Assembly: GCA_014529385.2 (NCBI GenBank)
Contig: CM043963.1
Span: 64,968,969-65,032,968 of the forward strand
Source: Adiantum capillus-veneris
Taxonomy: Eukaryota; Streptophyta; Polypodiopsida; Polypodiales; Pteridaceae
DNA length: 64,000 nt
Direction of reading: 5' to 3'
The notes under the pieces were generated by a model, which saw nothing but the letters and a program-made list of their open reading frames with translations, ran no database searches and was not told the origin of the DNA. This document shows, piece after piece, positions 22,850 through 35,124 of this stretch. How positions within the stretch are numbered: the first letter of the stretch is position 1; each line of letters opens with the position of its first letter. A program made the position numbers and the translations under genes.

Positions 22850-23998
22850 AAAGGGAAAAGTGACAACACATCCTTCCTTTAGCAAAGCCAGAAAGAGAGC
22901 ACCCTTACCTGCATCCACAGTAAGAAAAAAATCAATAGACTAGTTTCCAAAAAGCATTACAGGTAACGGGGTGACTCTAATTGTCATCCATGTTACCCTA
23001 GCATATACTAAAAGAGGAGAACGTTGTAAAAGGTGGAAGAATTTAACAAGGATAAGTATGTTAATCCTTCTGAGACAGGTTAATCCCGCCAGATTTCCTT
23101 GATAAACGACATTCATCTAGCCAAACCATGCATCCAACATGGTATCCTTGTATCAATAGTTACAATGCATAGACGATGCATGCCCATTTCCTAAGTTTAG
23201 TTACTACTCCATACCTTAGAGAAGAATTAAACATAAACTAATTTATTGTTCTGGTACCTCAAATGGTCCAGTCGTATTGTTCATCGCCATGGCAGAGTGG
23301 TTTGAAACTTCAAACTTCCAAGTTCAATGCTACTATATCCTACTTACCCAGTCGCTTAGAGAAGAAGGAGTTGAAGAGTTGATACCTTAATCAGCAGGGT
23401 TCTCACAAAAAGTAAGCCCTGACTATGCTCACAGACTAAGCAATTACTGTTAGGAAATACTGACATGGAACTAAGTGAACTCAAAATAATGAGCTCACCT
23501 TTAAGTAATGCTTCTCCTCCATCTTGCTCAAAGCATCTTACTCCGTTCTGCATCAAAAGGTGCCCTAGATCAAACCAACGCACCATGCTACTAGGTGGAC
23601 TTCTCTTCAAGCCTCACAAATTTCAAGGCGTCTATCACCAATTTCATCTACAGTGAAGATGCTATGACTGCATTGTCGGGCCTATCATAACTATCGAGGT
23701 CACCTGGCCTAAAAAAGGATTTTGCCTTCAAGTTGGCCCAGGGTATAAGCCCTTGGGTTTATTACATCCGAAGTCCCTAAGTCAAAAGGTATTAAGGCCT
23801 CGTTCAACCCATATAGCCTTAGCCTAACCTGGTTAGGTTTCCTTTGTGATCTAGTTAGGCCATGAGTTAATTAGGTCTCATCCGGGTAGTCTCAGTCAGG
23901 TAGTGGTAGTTAACCCACTAACTTAATCAAGTGTTCAAGTTAGCTTAACTAGCAAAACTAACTTGACTAACATTTAGTTCTAAGTTCAATTTTTGTAA
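22850..23998. other. No gene or known element recognised
   Basis: AT-rich sequence without a convincing reading frame on either strand. A short open frame at 23356-23610 (minus) has no recognisable motif. The segment 23690-23990 is rich in taggt/taact words but not clearly periodic. Confidence 0.6.
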
Positions 23999-24120
23999 AT
24001 GTGTAGAGAGAGAGAGAAGTATAGTTGCATAATTGCCAATTGTCCGAATGGCACGCCAGGAAGTCTTAAAGAAACTCAAAAATACGCTATCGCACCATAC
24101 ACTTACATCTTGCAAGTTAT

Positions 24121-24124
<4 letters not shown>

Positions 24125-24201
<77 letters not shown>
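24125..24201. repeat. (GA)n microsatellite
   Basis: About 77 bp of GA dinucleotides embedded in a diverged copy of the repeat seen at 22390-22680. Confidence 0.97.
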
Positions 24202-24205
<4 letters not shown>

Positions 24206-24422
24206 CTAGAGAGGGTAGAAGTTATGAAAGTCTCGATTGTGAAGGTATAGATAGTAGGTGGTTAAGTTAGCCCCATAGATTTTCGAACCTACTTAACATT
24301 AAATAAATCAAATAGAGATGGAGACTCATATTTTTGAACACCCTCAACCAAGAGTTTTTCTTAAAAAATTAATGCCAAAAAATACAACAGGTTGAGATGG
24401 GTGATAGTAAAACAATACCTTT

Positions 24423-24624
24423 GGGAGGAGAGATTCCATTTGTGAGACCATTAAGTAAAAGAGATCCACGTTACCTATCACCATCACCATAAAAAAATAC
24501 AAAATTAGTACATGGTGAAAGACGGGAGGATAGATTCCATTTTTGAGACCATTAAGTAAAAGAGGTCCCCGTTACCTATCACCATCACCATAAAAAAATA
24601 CAAAATTAGTACATGGTGAAAGAC
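24423..24624. repeat. Tandem duplication, 2 x 101 bp
   Basis: 24423-24523 and 24524-24624 are direct, adjacent copies beginning gggaggagagattcca and ending gtgaaagac, with only a few substitutions between them. They are non-coding. Confidence 0.93.
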
Positions 24625-25069
24625 AGGTGTCATAGAGAAATCTTACATGTTATAGATGTCCACTTAATAATAAAACAAACAAGAATCAATCTTAGACCTA
24701 TGAGGGTGACTCCGTGGGGGGTAAGTGTAAGTTTGGGTAGATCTTGTTCCTTGTAATGTCAGCCTCTAGTTGTATGTGTGCAAAAAATGAAGAGACCCTT
24801 TCCCCTTTTATAGCTAGGCTTATGACTTTTGGGCTCCCCTCCTAGTTGGTTTATTTTAGAATGAGGAGAGTGGGAGAGTGGTGTAACCACCAAGATTCCA
24901 TGAGTGCACGGATACTCTTGGGTGGATTTCTTATTTCAAATTGGGAGGCCTTTAGCATGTATAGGCTTTTCCCATTTATTAGAGCCTAGATATCTTTTTT
25001 ATGGGGGGTAAGAGAGAGAGACCCTCATCCACCCACACTAGGATTGAGTGGTTATGGTTCCCTTATTGG

Positions 25070-25104
25070 GGGCACTAGGCCCCAAAAAAGGGGTCCTAGT
25101 GCCC
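25070..25104. other. Strong hairpin (14-15 bp stem, A6 loop)
   Basis: gggcactaggcccc is followed by aaaaaa and ggggtcctagtgccc. The arms pair over 14 bp with a single bulge. It lies about 140 bp downstream, on the minus strand, of the last RT residues of the Penelope-like element and could be part of its 3' untranslated region; that link is an inference. Confidence 0.6.
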
Positions 25105-25244
25105 TCCAATTTTTACCAGGTCCACCACTTGAGTGGGATTGCACATAAAGGGGTTTGATGACATTTTTTTCAGAGAGTTCCTCACATGTCTAGAAAGCTT
25201 AGCTCTCTCAAACCTGTTAAGACAAAAGGCATCAATGAGTTGAT

Positions 25245-26600
25245 TTATATCATTGGCTGCATCTGAGGGAGGGTGTTACAAAAAATTATGGGTTTCATTT
25301 GTGAGATGATGACCTTATGTGCCCATTTTGAGGGTCGGTTTCTAAACCTCTTTAGATATCTAATGGGGGGGGGGGGGGGGGGGCATCCTTCTAAGACTTC
25401 TTCTTGCACCATCCTCTTATGTAGGATGCCATTGCATATGGTGAGTGAGAGATTAAGGAATTTGGTGTTGGTTCCAATAATCGCTTCTATGGTCAAGCAA
25501 GGTGGGTAAATTCTGTGCTGCTCTATGAAGTATGCAGGGTCCTTTGAATCCACAAGAAATATGTCATCAAAATACCTGTATGGGGTCCCAAGTTTGGTCA
25601 GAATGTCTTTTGGGTTTGGTTGATTTAAGGTTGTGCTAATGTAGTTGTACTCCAAGGCATGAAGGTAAAGGTTGCACCATAGAGGGGAGCATGCTAACCC
25701 CATGGGGATGCCATTTGTTTGTTTGCAAACTTCACCTTGGCATTGGATAAAGACATTGCTGATCAACCATGTGTTGAGTGTTATCACCTCATGCACATCA
25801 AATGATAACCCACTTTTGTACTTATATGAGGTCCATGTGCCCTCAATATATTGGGATGGGAATTTTTTGAAAGATATGAATTCTCCCTATGTTGTGGAGA
25901 AGACATATCTAATGAGCCCACTAAGTATTTTAATAAGCCCTTGTATTCCATCATGTGGGATGTTTTCATAGTATCTCTTAACATCCCCTGAGCAAAGGTA
26001 TGTGGCTTTTTCGGGGAGGTTTATGATGCATTCATAGACTGACTCAACAATCCACCATGATTGTATGTGGAGGTTGTGACAGAGTAGTGCTCTTTGATTA
26101 ATTTACAGGGCTCATGACTTGAGTGCGGGTATGCAAGTTTTGAGTATGCATGCCTTAAGAAGGGAGGCTTTTGAATAGAACAAAGATGATCCGCAAGTAA
26201 TCCATCTAAATGCCTTCTTGTGTAGTTTGTAATTGGCTATGAGATAGGGTAATATCAAGTTTAGAGGAATAGTAATTGGTTTTAGAAAGTTGGAGATGTT
26301 GTGAGTGACCTCCATAATGTTATGTGGCCATGAGGAGAAGTCTTTTCCTCTAAGTCTTTCTTTGGCTCGAGAGGAGATAAATTGTTTGCAAATTAGTACC
26401 AAATTGTTAGGAGCCTTGTCTACACACGTAGTGAAGAACCTCTTGCGTAATTCCTCCACCTCGGTATCTAAAACCGGGTGGGGTTGATGCACTTTCTTTG
26501 TGGGCAAGTTGTTTTTACAATATGCCAAGAAGAGTGACGTGAGTAGAGAAGTGTTCAAGGTCGGAGGTAATGTGATGCATTCTTTCTCAAGAAATAACAT
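25245..26600 (-). pseudogene. PLE reverse transcriptase, broken
   Basis: Reading on the minus strand, 26600-26112 carries VDKAPNNLVLICKQF and LIANYKLHKKAFRWITC, the PLE-specific region before the palm. Motif A, GDVKRYYENIP, lies near 26000 in a frame interrupted by a TAG near 25890. The intact 183-codon piece 25796-25245 has motif B, QTNGIPMG (about 25698-25720), the catalytic YFDD (25563-25574, in PYRYFDDIFLV) and motif D/E-like TKFLNLSL. Retention of YFDD and GIPMG shows a real RT rather than chance similarity. A poly-G run at 25365-25383 creates a run of prolines near the C-terminus and is probably a slippage expansion. Confidence 0.85.
25365..25383. repeat. Poly-G run (about 19 G)
   Basis: A homopolymer inside the PLE RT frame, read as six to seven prolines on the minus strand. 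It is prone to length error in sequencing. Confidence 0.95.
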
Positions 26601-27639
26601 AAGTACTCAGTTTAGTTCTTGATAAGCCAAATTAAAGTTGGGAATCTTCATAGGGATATGTCCCCGGCCATTGTAGAATAGCTTGACCATATATTGACTC
26701 ATAAAACCATTCAAGTTTGTGGTGATGATATGTTTTGAGCCATCCATACCATGCTCATTACAATGACATTGAGTGGTTGTGATTGAGGTGAATCCTCCCT
26801 GCATTACATAATGTAACCTTGATGGGGGAGTCAAAGCTCCAAGTAAACACTCATTCATACCAAAGTGGGGTAGTTAAGATGCCAAGTCCAAAAAGGAAAA
26901 TCTTGAAAAAGCTTGCAACATTCCTCATATCTAGAAAGGGGTTTACAAAATGGACCATAATAAAAAGACCAGCTTCTTACTATGTTGGGGGAGACATAGC
27001 CGTCCATGAAGATCTCAAATTACCTGCAAATAATCATAGAGTAGGGATTTAGCACTTGCCATACAATTTTGGTTAAAGGCTGATTTGATTCTTGCAGTGG
27101 GGTTTACAGAAGGCTCGGTGAGATAAGAAGGGTAAGAGGGAGGGGGGCGAGGTGAGCAGCTACTTACTGAAGAATCTGTAGGTGATGCCGTGGTCCACCT
27201 TGCCCGGGGGTTGAGTTAAGAGGGCGTTGGTGTGTGTTATTGCGCCCACGGCCCTAATGAGTGAGTGTGTGATTCCCACAAGTCTTCTTGTGTGCTTGTT
27301 GCTCTTGTGTGCCTTTGCTAGACTAAATAGCGGCCTGTAAAAGAACATCCAGCTCAGATGCCGAGTTTAATCCAGGGGGGACCTGATTGAACAACACCGA
27401 ATGTGTGAGAGTTTTCTTTAGCTTTTCTTGGTAGAGCATGTGTAGGAGAAATGCTTTGATGACCTCCTGTGCTTCTTTAGCCACCTAGCGAAGGAAGGCA
27501 ATTGTGGATCGCTTGAGGGTTTCTGTTGGGAAGAAGGTGGGTAAGTTGTGGAGGATGAGCCATAGCACGTGGTCAAACCACAACAAGTTGTTATCGATCT
27601 GTCTGGCCTGCTAATTCGCATCCACATTTAATAAAGGCC

Positions 27640-28500
27640 TGTGAACATTTCATACCTGGGTGGTGTAATTGGTATCATGCCAAGAACCCTTCACACCAAC
27701 AGTGCACCCAAATGCATTGTTGCATCTGCGGCTTTCAAAAAAAGACATATAAAAGGGCGTAGCAATAATCATATTTTAGATTAAGTTTGAGGCATTTGTG
27801 TCTGCAAGTTGTTGTAGACCAAGCTTGACATCACCTTTACCTACATCGTTCAAGAGAGTAAGTAGAAGGCCCTCAGTAAAGGGAGCTAATAAGGTGAAAT
27901 TACCAAAATTCCATGCTCGGTGTTGCTATAATGCCCCTGGTGGGACTGCCTTGGAATGAGCCTCCCAACCTCGCTTAAATAGTCCCCTGGGCCTCATTCC
28001 TTATCCACACTCGCAGTCGGTCCCTTGGGCCTTGTCCTTGACCACCGGGCTTTGCCCTTGGCATGACATTACTCCCCCCGTGGAGAAGCGTGTTTGTCTC
28101 GAAAACACAAGTGGTAGTATCTTCGTAAGAACACTGATGTTTTCCTTATTGGTATCCCTTATGCGGGCCAATTGTCCTGATGCCTGATACTTGGTGTAGT
28201 GAGGAGGTTCAATGAAACCAAGAGCAACATCTTGATTTTCAACATTGTTGTCCTTTTGCAACCACTTGTATCTAAATGGTAACTCAATTTATAACTCACC
28301 TGAGTACTTTAAAGGAGTAACCACCACTAAAAGGTGTCAAAAGACATAATCAGTTTTCAGACTTTCTGAAGATACCAAAAAATGCAAGAAAACCTTGGCA
28401 CAACTTGCCATGAAGTTCTGAGCTGGATTACGAATTCGTGTGAGTGTCTTGAAAAGCTCATAGCTACTGAGGGACAGAATAGGGAGTGTCCTCATGTCAG
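27640..28500 (-). mobile_element. Possible minus-strand LTR element boundary
   Basis: On the minus strand ccacggggggagtaa (28068-28082) resembles a polypurine tract. It is followed by TGTCATGCCAAGGGCAAAG, a typical LTR start, and a TATA-like ctatttaagc about 85 bp later, near 27980. Upstream of the tract an open minus-strand frame (28261-28001) reads into the junction. No RT or integrase is seen, and the other end was not found. Confidence 0.35.
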
Positions 28501-31500
28501 ACTTCTAAACATTTTGGAACACACAGAACTACATGTTCATCCCTAATGAAGGCAACATGATGCCAACATGCTTTGACAACACGCCTACTAAGTCGTTCAC
28601 TTATGAAACTATTGAATCGGTATCCAACCCCACCACAACAGGTGTTCAAAGTTGAAAATCGAAGCAAAGTATAGAATAGGGAGAGAATCACCCATTTAGA
28701 ACGCTTTGTGCTAACGTATGCTCTTAGCATATCCTTTAGCACTAGAAAAATAATTTGTAAGTTGCCATCCAATGCGGGATGAATAACAACAGTAAGAGTA
28801 AGGTACTTGCCCCAACCACTTTACAGATAGTCTTCCACAACTAACAATAACTTTGACTCAACCAGTGAGTATCCAACCATATACTAGATATGGAGTGGAG
28901 GCAACTGACTAGGTTGAAAGTGGGTTGGAGTGGAGGAATCTCATGGAGTATAGACCATCCAACCACAGACACCCATCCCGAGCCATTACCTTGTATGGTA
29001 GGGTGCAAACTCATAAATCTGCTTGAAAAGTTGCACTTTGAAGTGCAAAAAATTGCAAGAACAAGAAAGTCCATGAATTTGCATGCCGCTTTGAACAAAC
29101 CTGTGTTAAACACTAGGGCCCATAACACTTAGTGTGCATGCATTTAACACCAACAAATCCGAGCCGCAATTCCATGACGAGACTTTCCACGGCACGTACG
29201 TGAAAGCCTTGCAACAAGGGTTTGGACCATAATAGAATGTGAAAGCTCAGTCGTACCTAGATACCAACCGTGAGACATTCTCATGAACATAGCATACTTG
29301 GCTATTTGGATAAATGACCCTCTGTTAAAGTGGTTTCATAGTACTTGTAATCGTAACAAGTCTGTACTTAGTACCCGACAATTTTTGGCCACTGAAATTG
29401 TTCCTGATACGGTGTCTCCAAATGGTCGAATAAACAAATGCGACCAACACGTAGGGACTTTGTCGCGACACATCATTAGGAATTAGGCACCAATGTCAGT
29501 CCCAAAGACTCATATTCACCACATGTGGAATATGGATCAAGTAAGGATGGAAGAGAAAGACTCATATTCACCACATGTGGAATATGGCTCAAGTAAGGAT
29601 GGAAGAGAAAGTGACATCCATCAAGCACAAATTGTACTTTTGTGTGGAGGGAACTATGAACACTCCGCGACAGTGAGAGGGACCCTCATTATCATTGCTC
29701 CACACTGGCTAAAGTGAACTCCTTGAGTTCCTAGACCATGTTGTATCCCATGTGACAACATGTGCCAAATCGAACCCTACACGTGGATTCATAACAGAAT
29801 AATGTAGAAAAATATACGGGACATGATGGCCCAAAATTCTTTGTTTCAACATGCCCTTGACATGTCTCTAAAACATTCAAGCATACTTATATGACTTGAA
29901 AAACCCAAGCAAAACATACTAAAAAATGGAATAACACCAAATCAATAGATGCGTACTTGGAGAGTTGAACTTAATGTTCACTTACCCGTATTCAAATGCA
30001 GAGGAGCACATAGCCCACCTTTGAAAAAACCAAGCAACATTGCATTGGAAACCCTGGGTGTTGCCTTCGCAGTCCAAACCCGTTGGTTATAATCTACGTA
30101 GTCAAACCCCTTGGTAAGATCCTTCGTAGAAATTGCTCAACTAGCAGGTAATTGTAACTGGTAACCAACATAGTCAACCGTGTACAAAATGAGAGGAATC
30201 AAATTGAAAAGTTGAACTTGTCCGCTACCGCGTGGTAGATTGCGGAATTCTTTCCTTGAAAGTATAACGGGAATAGATCAAACTGTTATCCTCAATGCTT
30301 ATGGGATGATTGAGTAAACACCAGTTGGGTATTATCCCAAAATTGTGCTTCCATAGACACTCAGAGTGCTATAGAGAGAGCAGGATATCAACACAAGTGA
30401 AATGCCGAGCTCTTATGGAGAAGCCATGTTGTCACAACGGTTTGTTGCATCTAGACTCCGTGGGAGAGATCAACTGATGTGAGTTTATGGTTATCAAAAA
30501 ACTCAATGCGAGCGTCGCACTGAAAACATGTAGTGCAAAAATGACACCCTAAACATCCGTAATGACAAGACTCTTGCTTGTCCATTAACGTCGATGTGTA
30601 CTCCACTAGGTAGATTTGTTTGATCTTAAGAACAATCACCCAAGGAATGCTAACAGCTGGGTCTTACCCGAGATCTGACAAGGACTCTTAGCCAGTGTGT
30701 GTGGTTCATAGCCCTCATCACAATTAGTGGTCAATCGACGAACTGATGAAGACTAATTTGGATGGTGTCTTGCCCAATTTCTAGCTGAGAGTTAGAGCAC
30801 CTTGGCTTAGGCTGACTCACGAGCAAAACATATATCAAAAGATTCTTAAAAAGTTTTCTTTATTCTCTAAGAAAAAAAAGAGAGACAGAGAACGCTGGGC
30901 TGAAATTTTTTCCTTAAGTGACTACTTTGTATATGCTGTGCCCATGCTCGTGTGCAGCTTATCAATATATAAGCGTACCACAGTTTTCTGCTATGACTCT
31001 CTCATTGAGAGAGGTAACAGAAAAACACAAACAAGTCATAGACTGACCCACCTACCGTGTATGTGGTTGTGACGACACTAGTGTGACTTAATGATAGCAC
31101 TCTGCCTTTGAATTAAGTCCTTGATTTAGGTTCTTTTTAGTGTTGTTGTGCGTTGCCAGCAACCAAAATTATGTGAAACAATCCAGAACTTATCTTGTCC
31201 TTGACAGGCTGGTGTTATAGCGGGAGCGTGTTTCAGGAGGCGGTAGAATTGAATCCACCTAGCTAGCATGCATGCATACATAATCTTAAGCCCTTGGCAA
31301 AAGTGATGGCCTCAAACATGAGAGCAAAAACCATAAGTGCCTTGCACAGTTTAGACTGGGAGGGATTCTGTGAGCTGAGATTCCCTATTTTGCCAGTTTC
31401 CCAAACTTGTGTGCCAATGCCCTTGATGCCAAGTCATTGGGCAGTACCTTGGCACAAGGGAGAAGCCTTGCTTCCTATAAAATTGTCAAAGCATTTTGCT

Positions 31501-32400
31501 TTGCACAAAAGCAGTACTTTCCAATCAAAGTTGTAAACATGAAAAAATAAACAAAACTGAACATGGTCTAACCTGGTCATCCTGTTGTAGCCAGTTGTCT
31601 TGAGATGTCAAGGAAAAACTCGCTCAAATGCAGCTCATAGCCTTGTCTATTGCGCGAGAGAGAATTATCGTGTCTATCATATACACCCTCGTATATCATA
31701 TACGCCTGTCTGGTATGTAATGAAATAACCGACAGTCATATTGCCAATTCCCCCGCCAAGTTTGTATGCTCATAGCATAGTCCAAATGCGAGAATCTTCA
31801 ATGCAAGATGCCCAAATTCTGGTCAACAGATGTTGGTACCGACGTACAAAGATGATGGAAAACGAGAATTGACCTTGTCAAGCAATTTCAATTGAAATTG
31901 GTTAGTGCCGTGTGGCGAGCATCTTTGCCGGCTTCTGGAAGCAGTGACAAGAAGTCAGCCATGCCGAGCTCTGTGCACCCTTCATGAAGTCGAGCCAGAG
32001 GGTGTGCCGATCTCCTTGAGATTCCATGGGCATCAAAATTGAATTGCAATTGATCTGTGCAACAGATCAGGGTTGCAGGTACTCAAGCCATGCTTGAGTC
32101 ATGTTGGCACGTTCAGCATTGGTTTGGTGCCAACAAAATTGTAATGCTTAAACCAACTGTCACAAGCCCTGCTTGTGCTTGGAGTGCCTAAAGTGCACTC
32201 CCCTCGATTTGCATGCGAGCCTTGCTAGAAGGCAATGCAAGCCTTGCTTGCCCAAAATGTTATGTAAATTTCAAAGTAACAATGCAACATGCACATTATA
32301 GGCATAATTTAGTTGCATGTGAAAGTGATGATCATTCATACTAGAAAAACCATGCAAATGAATGGAGATTGAACTTGTACAACAGCCTTGTTGGAACAAG
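28500..32400. other. No gene recognised; unassigned repeat-like DNA
   Basis: Only short open frames without family motifs occur here on either strand. The stretch has two small tandem features: 29504-29607 (52-bp unit twice) and gcctgct/cttgcttg-rich words at 32160-32250. A TATA-like atatataagcg at 30965 has no associated ORF. I see no RNA genes. Confidence 0.5.
29504..29607. repeat. Tandem duplication, 2 x 52 bp
   Basis: The unit starts aaagactcatattcaccaca and ends gatggaagag. The two copies are adjacent and differ at one base (ggatca/ggctca). Confidence 0.93.
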
Positions 32401-32402
32401 AA

Positions 32403-34348
32403 TCACTCATCATGTTCGAACAAATTTTGCCAAACAACTTCAAAAACAAATGCATACCTCATTAATGACTTGTGCCGACTTACCTTGCTAGCCGCATGGC
32501 CTATGTGGTAGCTCTTCCATACCCCTTGCAACCCATGTCGAAACTTGAAGCTTGTCCTGCCCTCATGTACCCTCATGGAGGTTGGTTGCAAGGCTTCTCT
32601 CGGAATGCCTTGCCTTATGCACAATTCATGGTGAAGCTTAAAGCAAGGATCAGTTACAAATTCTTGGCTACAAACCTTTTCAAATGTGATTAACTCGAAT
32701 CGAAGCGAGTTCAAGGCATACGGACTTCATGGAATTTCTTGTTGCAGCATCACGTACGTGCATGCTTGAATCTATGCCAAGCTGACCATGCCTTGAAATC
32801 TTGCGCATGCTGTAATTGGTTCGAGATTATCGAAACTATGCCACTGGAACCAACACAAAATGACATGACATGCAATTTGGACCCCCTCAGCTCCTTTACT
32901 TGAATCTTCCAAACAATAGGGATCTTCATTGGTCACATTGAGAAAGGCTTCTAATTCCTGTTGTGATTTGTCAATCACAAGTGCAGTGGGCCGGACTTGA
33001 CCCATCCTAGAGAATTTTTTCTGTAATGTCACCTCGAATGCAATAACTTCATGACGGCCACCGGCATCAGTAGTACACAACCTAAACCATAGTGAGATTT
33101 CTTGTTCGAGTTGATTAGGTAGTACGGCTGCAAACAAGGGGAGACCATAAACATTTGTTTTGAAAGTGCTATCAATTACCCAAGAGTTGTTTGTTGAAAA
33201 CCGCAAGGCCATTTGCAACATCCAATCATCTTGAAGAACTACTATGAATGGTCTATCTTTTGGATCTACTACGCTTGGATTATAAGGCTGGAAGTACACA
33301 ATCTACAAATATATCACAATAAAAAATCTCATGATGTCTAGACTTACAAGAAAACTTGTGGATACGTAAATTAGAAAATTAACAACCTTGTGTTGTTTTT
33401 GCAAAGCCGCTACCTCTAGATACATGGTTTCCCAATCATCGTGGGGTATCCTTCCTGCAAAAGATGTTTAGCTTAGAAACATGAGTATTTACAAGCTTTA
33501 CAAGTTTTGTGATTGAAGACAAAAAAAATACCTTCAATACGTTTTTGGTATGATAGCATTTGAACCTCCTTTGGGATCATGAAGGATCGATAGATAGTAT
33601 GGTCTAGCTTGTTGGCTCTCTAAATGTAATTCTTTTCTTTCAATAGTGACATGTGTGCCACATGACGAGAGCTACTAATAGAAAACAAATCGTTTGCACA
33701 AGACTCCTGAACAAGAGGATGCACTGGCAAATGATATAAATCAACCCTGGTACCTGGGATATGGCCTTCGTGGACTGGATAAACTTGCAAACAGACATTG
33801 TCACTATGGTTGGAAAATTGCACTTGTACCTTGAATGGACACCCACATTTCTTAGATGTTCGCAATATACATATTTTTCCTTTATGCTTTGTCTTTCCAC
33901 CTCTATGACACATGTAGTCAATCATGACGCTTGTGGGATGATGCCTCTTGGAAGAACGTGCCATAACTAGCCGTACTTTGTGATCTAGTTGTGTGTCCAC
34001 GTAAGCTCTTGTTGAATCAATGGCATACAATGGAGCCTTATTGAGATCCCACTTACTTTGGATACCCACATTAAACCTCTTTCCATGGCCGCATCTACAT
34101 GAGTTGACAAATTCCTTGATGTAGGACATTGCAATACCATAGTTGCGAACATCCACACACCATGTTGTTTTCAAGGTATCAAGTGTGGAAGCAAGATCCC
34201 TATGGTGATGTGAGCCTAGTATGCAATGTGCATCTTCTAGAATGCTTTGCCAATCCTCAATACAAGAAATCCTTATTGAAGGATTGCTCTTGCGATAGAT
34301 AAAGGTCAATTCATCCTCGACTTCTTGCAAACACAACATATCTTTCAT
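32403..34348 (-). pseudogene. MULE/FAR1-type transposase gene with two introns, broken
   Basis: Minus-strand exons can be joined with correct phase. Exon A is 34348-33532, exon B 33454-33387 and exon C 33302-32772. The introns, 33531-33455 (77 bp) and 33386-33303 (84 bp), are both GT-AG. Exon A has a FAR1/ZSWIM-like Cys/His region (KKCGCPFKVQV ... VHEGHIPG), and exons B-C carry the MULE transposase core: QDDWMLQMA, WVIDSTFKTNVYGLPLF with the first Asp, TALVIDKSQQE with the second, then a CHVILCWFQWH-like segment. A TAG at 33620-33622 interrupts exon A, and the frame stops at 32772, before the usual end of the core. A decayed continuation lies at 32714-32403. No terminal inverted repeats were found, so it may be a domesticated or stranded copy. 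The transposase assignment is firm; activity is not expected. Confidence 0.82.
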
Positions 34349-34383
34349 TCTTCTCCATTTCTTGAGATCAAGTAGTCCCCTAG

Positions 34384-34503
34384 GATCGATTCGTAAATTC
34401 GAGCAGATTAGTAAATTCGGAGAAACTGTCGAGTATCTTATATTGTAAATGTGGGTCGATTCGTAAATTCGAGCAGATTAGTAAATTTGGAGAAACTGTC
34501 GAA
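34384..34503. repeat. Direct repeat of about 50 bp
   Basis: gatcgattcgtaaattcgag ... gagaaactgtcga occurs at 34383-34432 and again at 34453-34502 with one substitution. It is located just upstream of the minus-strand transposase gene and may be a remnant of its end or promoter. Confidence 0.85.
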
Positions 34504-34701
34504 TGTGACGGTCCATGATTGATGCGCCCAATGTTTTCCTCCTCCACCATTCATCCCATTTGAACATGCCAGTGTGGTATAGTGATGAGGGTTAAGTAGC
34601 CGTGCGAATGGTTTAGTCATTTCTTTTGCTGGCGACGTAGCGTCCGATTTAAGGTGTTCCACGGTGAATTCTGACAACGTGGAGCAGCCTGACGTACTCT
34701 C

Positions 34702-34709
34702 TATATAAG
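34702..34709 (+). promoter_or_regulatory. TATA box, probable HSCB promoter
   Basis: tatataag lies 416 bp before the first in-frame ATG of HSCB. Transcription would start near 34735, leaving a long leader that contains a short upstream ORF (ATG at 34860, 11 codons) which could dampen translation. The call depends on position only. Confidence 0.45.
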
Positions 34710-35124
34710 TTTAATACTTACGTGTTAGAAGCAAGGGTTCTGGGTTTTACGTGCAGTCAGGTTGATGACATTCTTCTCTCTCAGCTGAATCGAGGAGAAC
34801 TTTAAACTCACAGGGTTGGGCACCTTTCATAGCCACTAGAAGTGGGCTGTCACGTATCCATGTCTTTTCTCAAGTATTTGCTCTGCTACGTTTGATTTAC
34901 TTCTCAATTTCCAAATTTTCTCCGTTTCTGCTCCGCTAACTGGCAATCCACACAGAAAGACACTCTTGTGCTGGAGTTCGAAGCAGCTGCGCCCTCATGG
35001 AGCTTTGCAATCCTCTTCCTCATACGCCTCTCAAGTTCAGGATGCTGGCAACAAACGTGCTTTTGTGGAAAAGGCAAAATGTTCAGCAAATGATGGCTCA
35101 CATCCTATCAAAGACAATTGCTTG

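Larger units (their letters stand above)
25245..27640 (-). mobile_element. Penelope-like retroelement (PLE), decayed
   Basis: On the minus strand an N-terminal decayed frame (about 27640-27310, with VLWLILHNLPTFFPTETLKR) is followed by weakly coding sequence and then a clear PLE-type RT. Between the RT end at 25245 and about 25070 no GIY-YIG endonuclease motif is visible in any frame, although HPPSDAANDINQLIDAF reads on in another frame. EN-deficient PLEs of the Athena/Coprina type are known from non-seed plants and fungi, and phrases such as VDKAPNNLVLICK and KLHKKAFRWI fit that group from memory. Boundaries are uncertain, and no terminal repeats were identified. Confidence 0.7.

Noticed and set aside
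28497-29128. Two minus-strand open frames (91 and 95 codons) as host genes
   Set aside because: No recognisable motif, no splice context, and surrounding DNA is repeat-like.
30735-30775. Hammerhead-ribozyme-like ctgatgaag
   Set aside because: The matching GAAA and stem partners are absent, so it is a chance heptamer.
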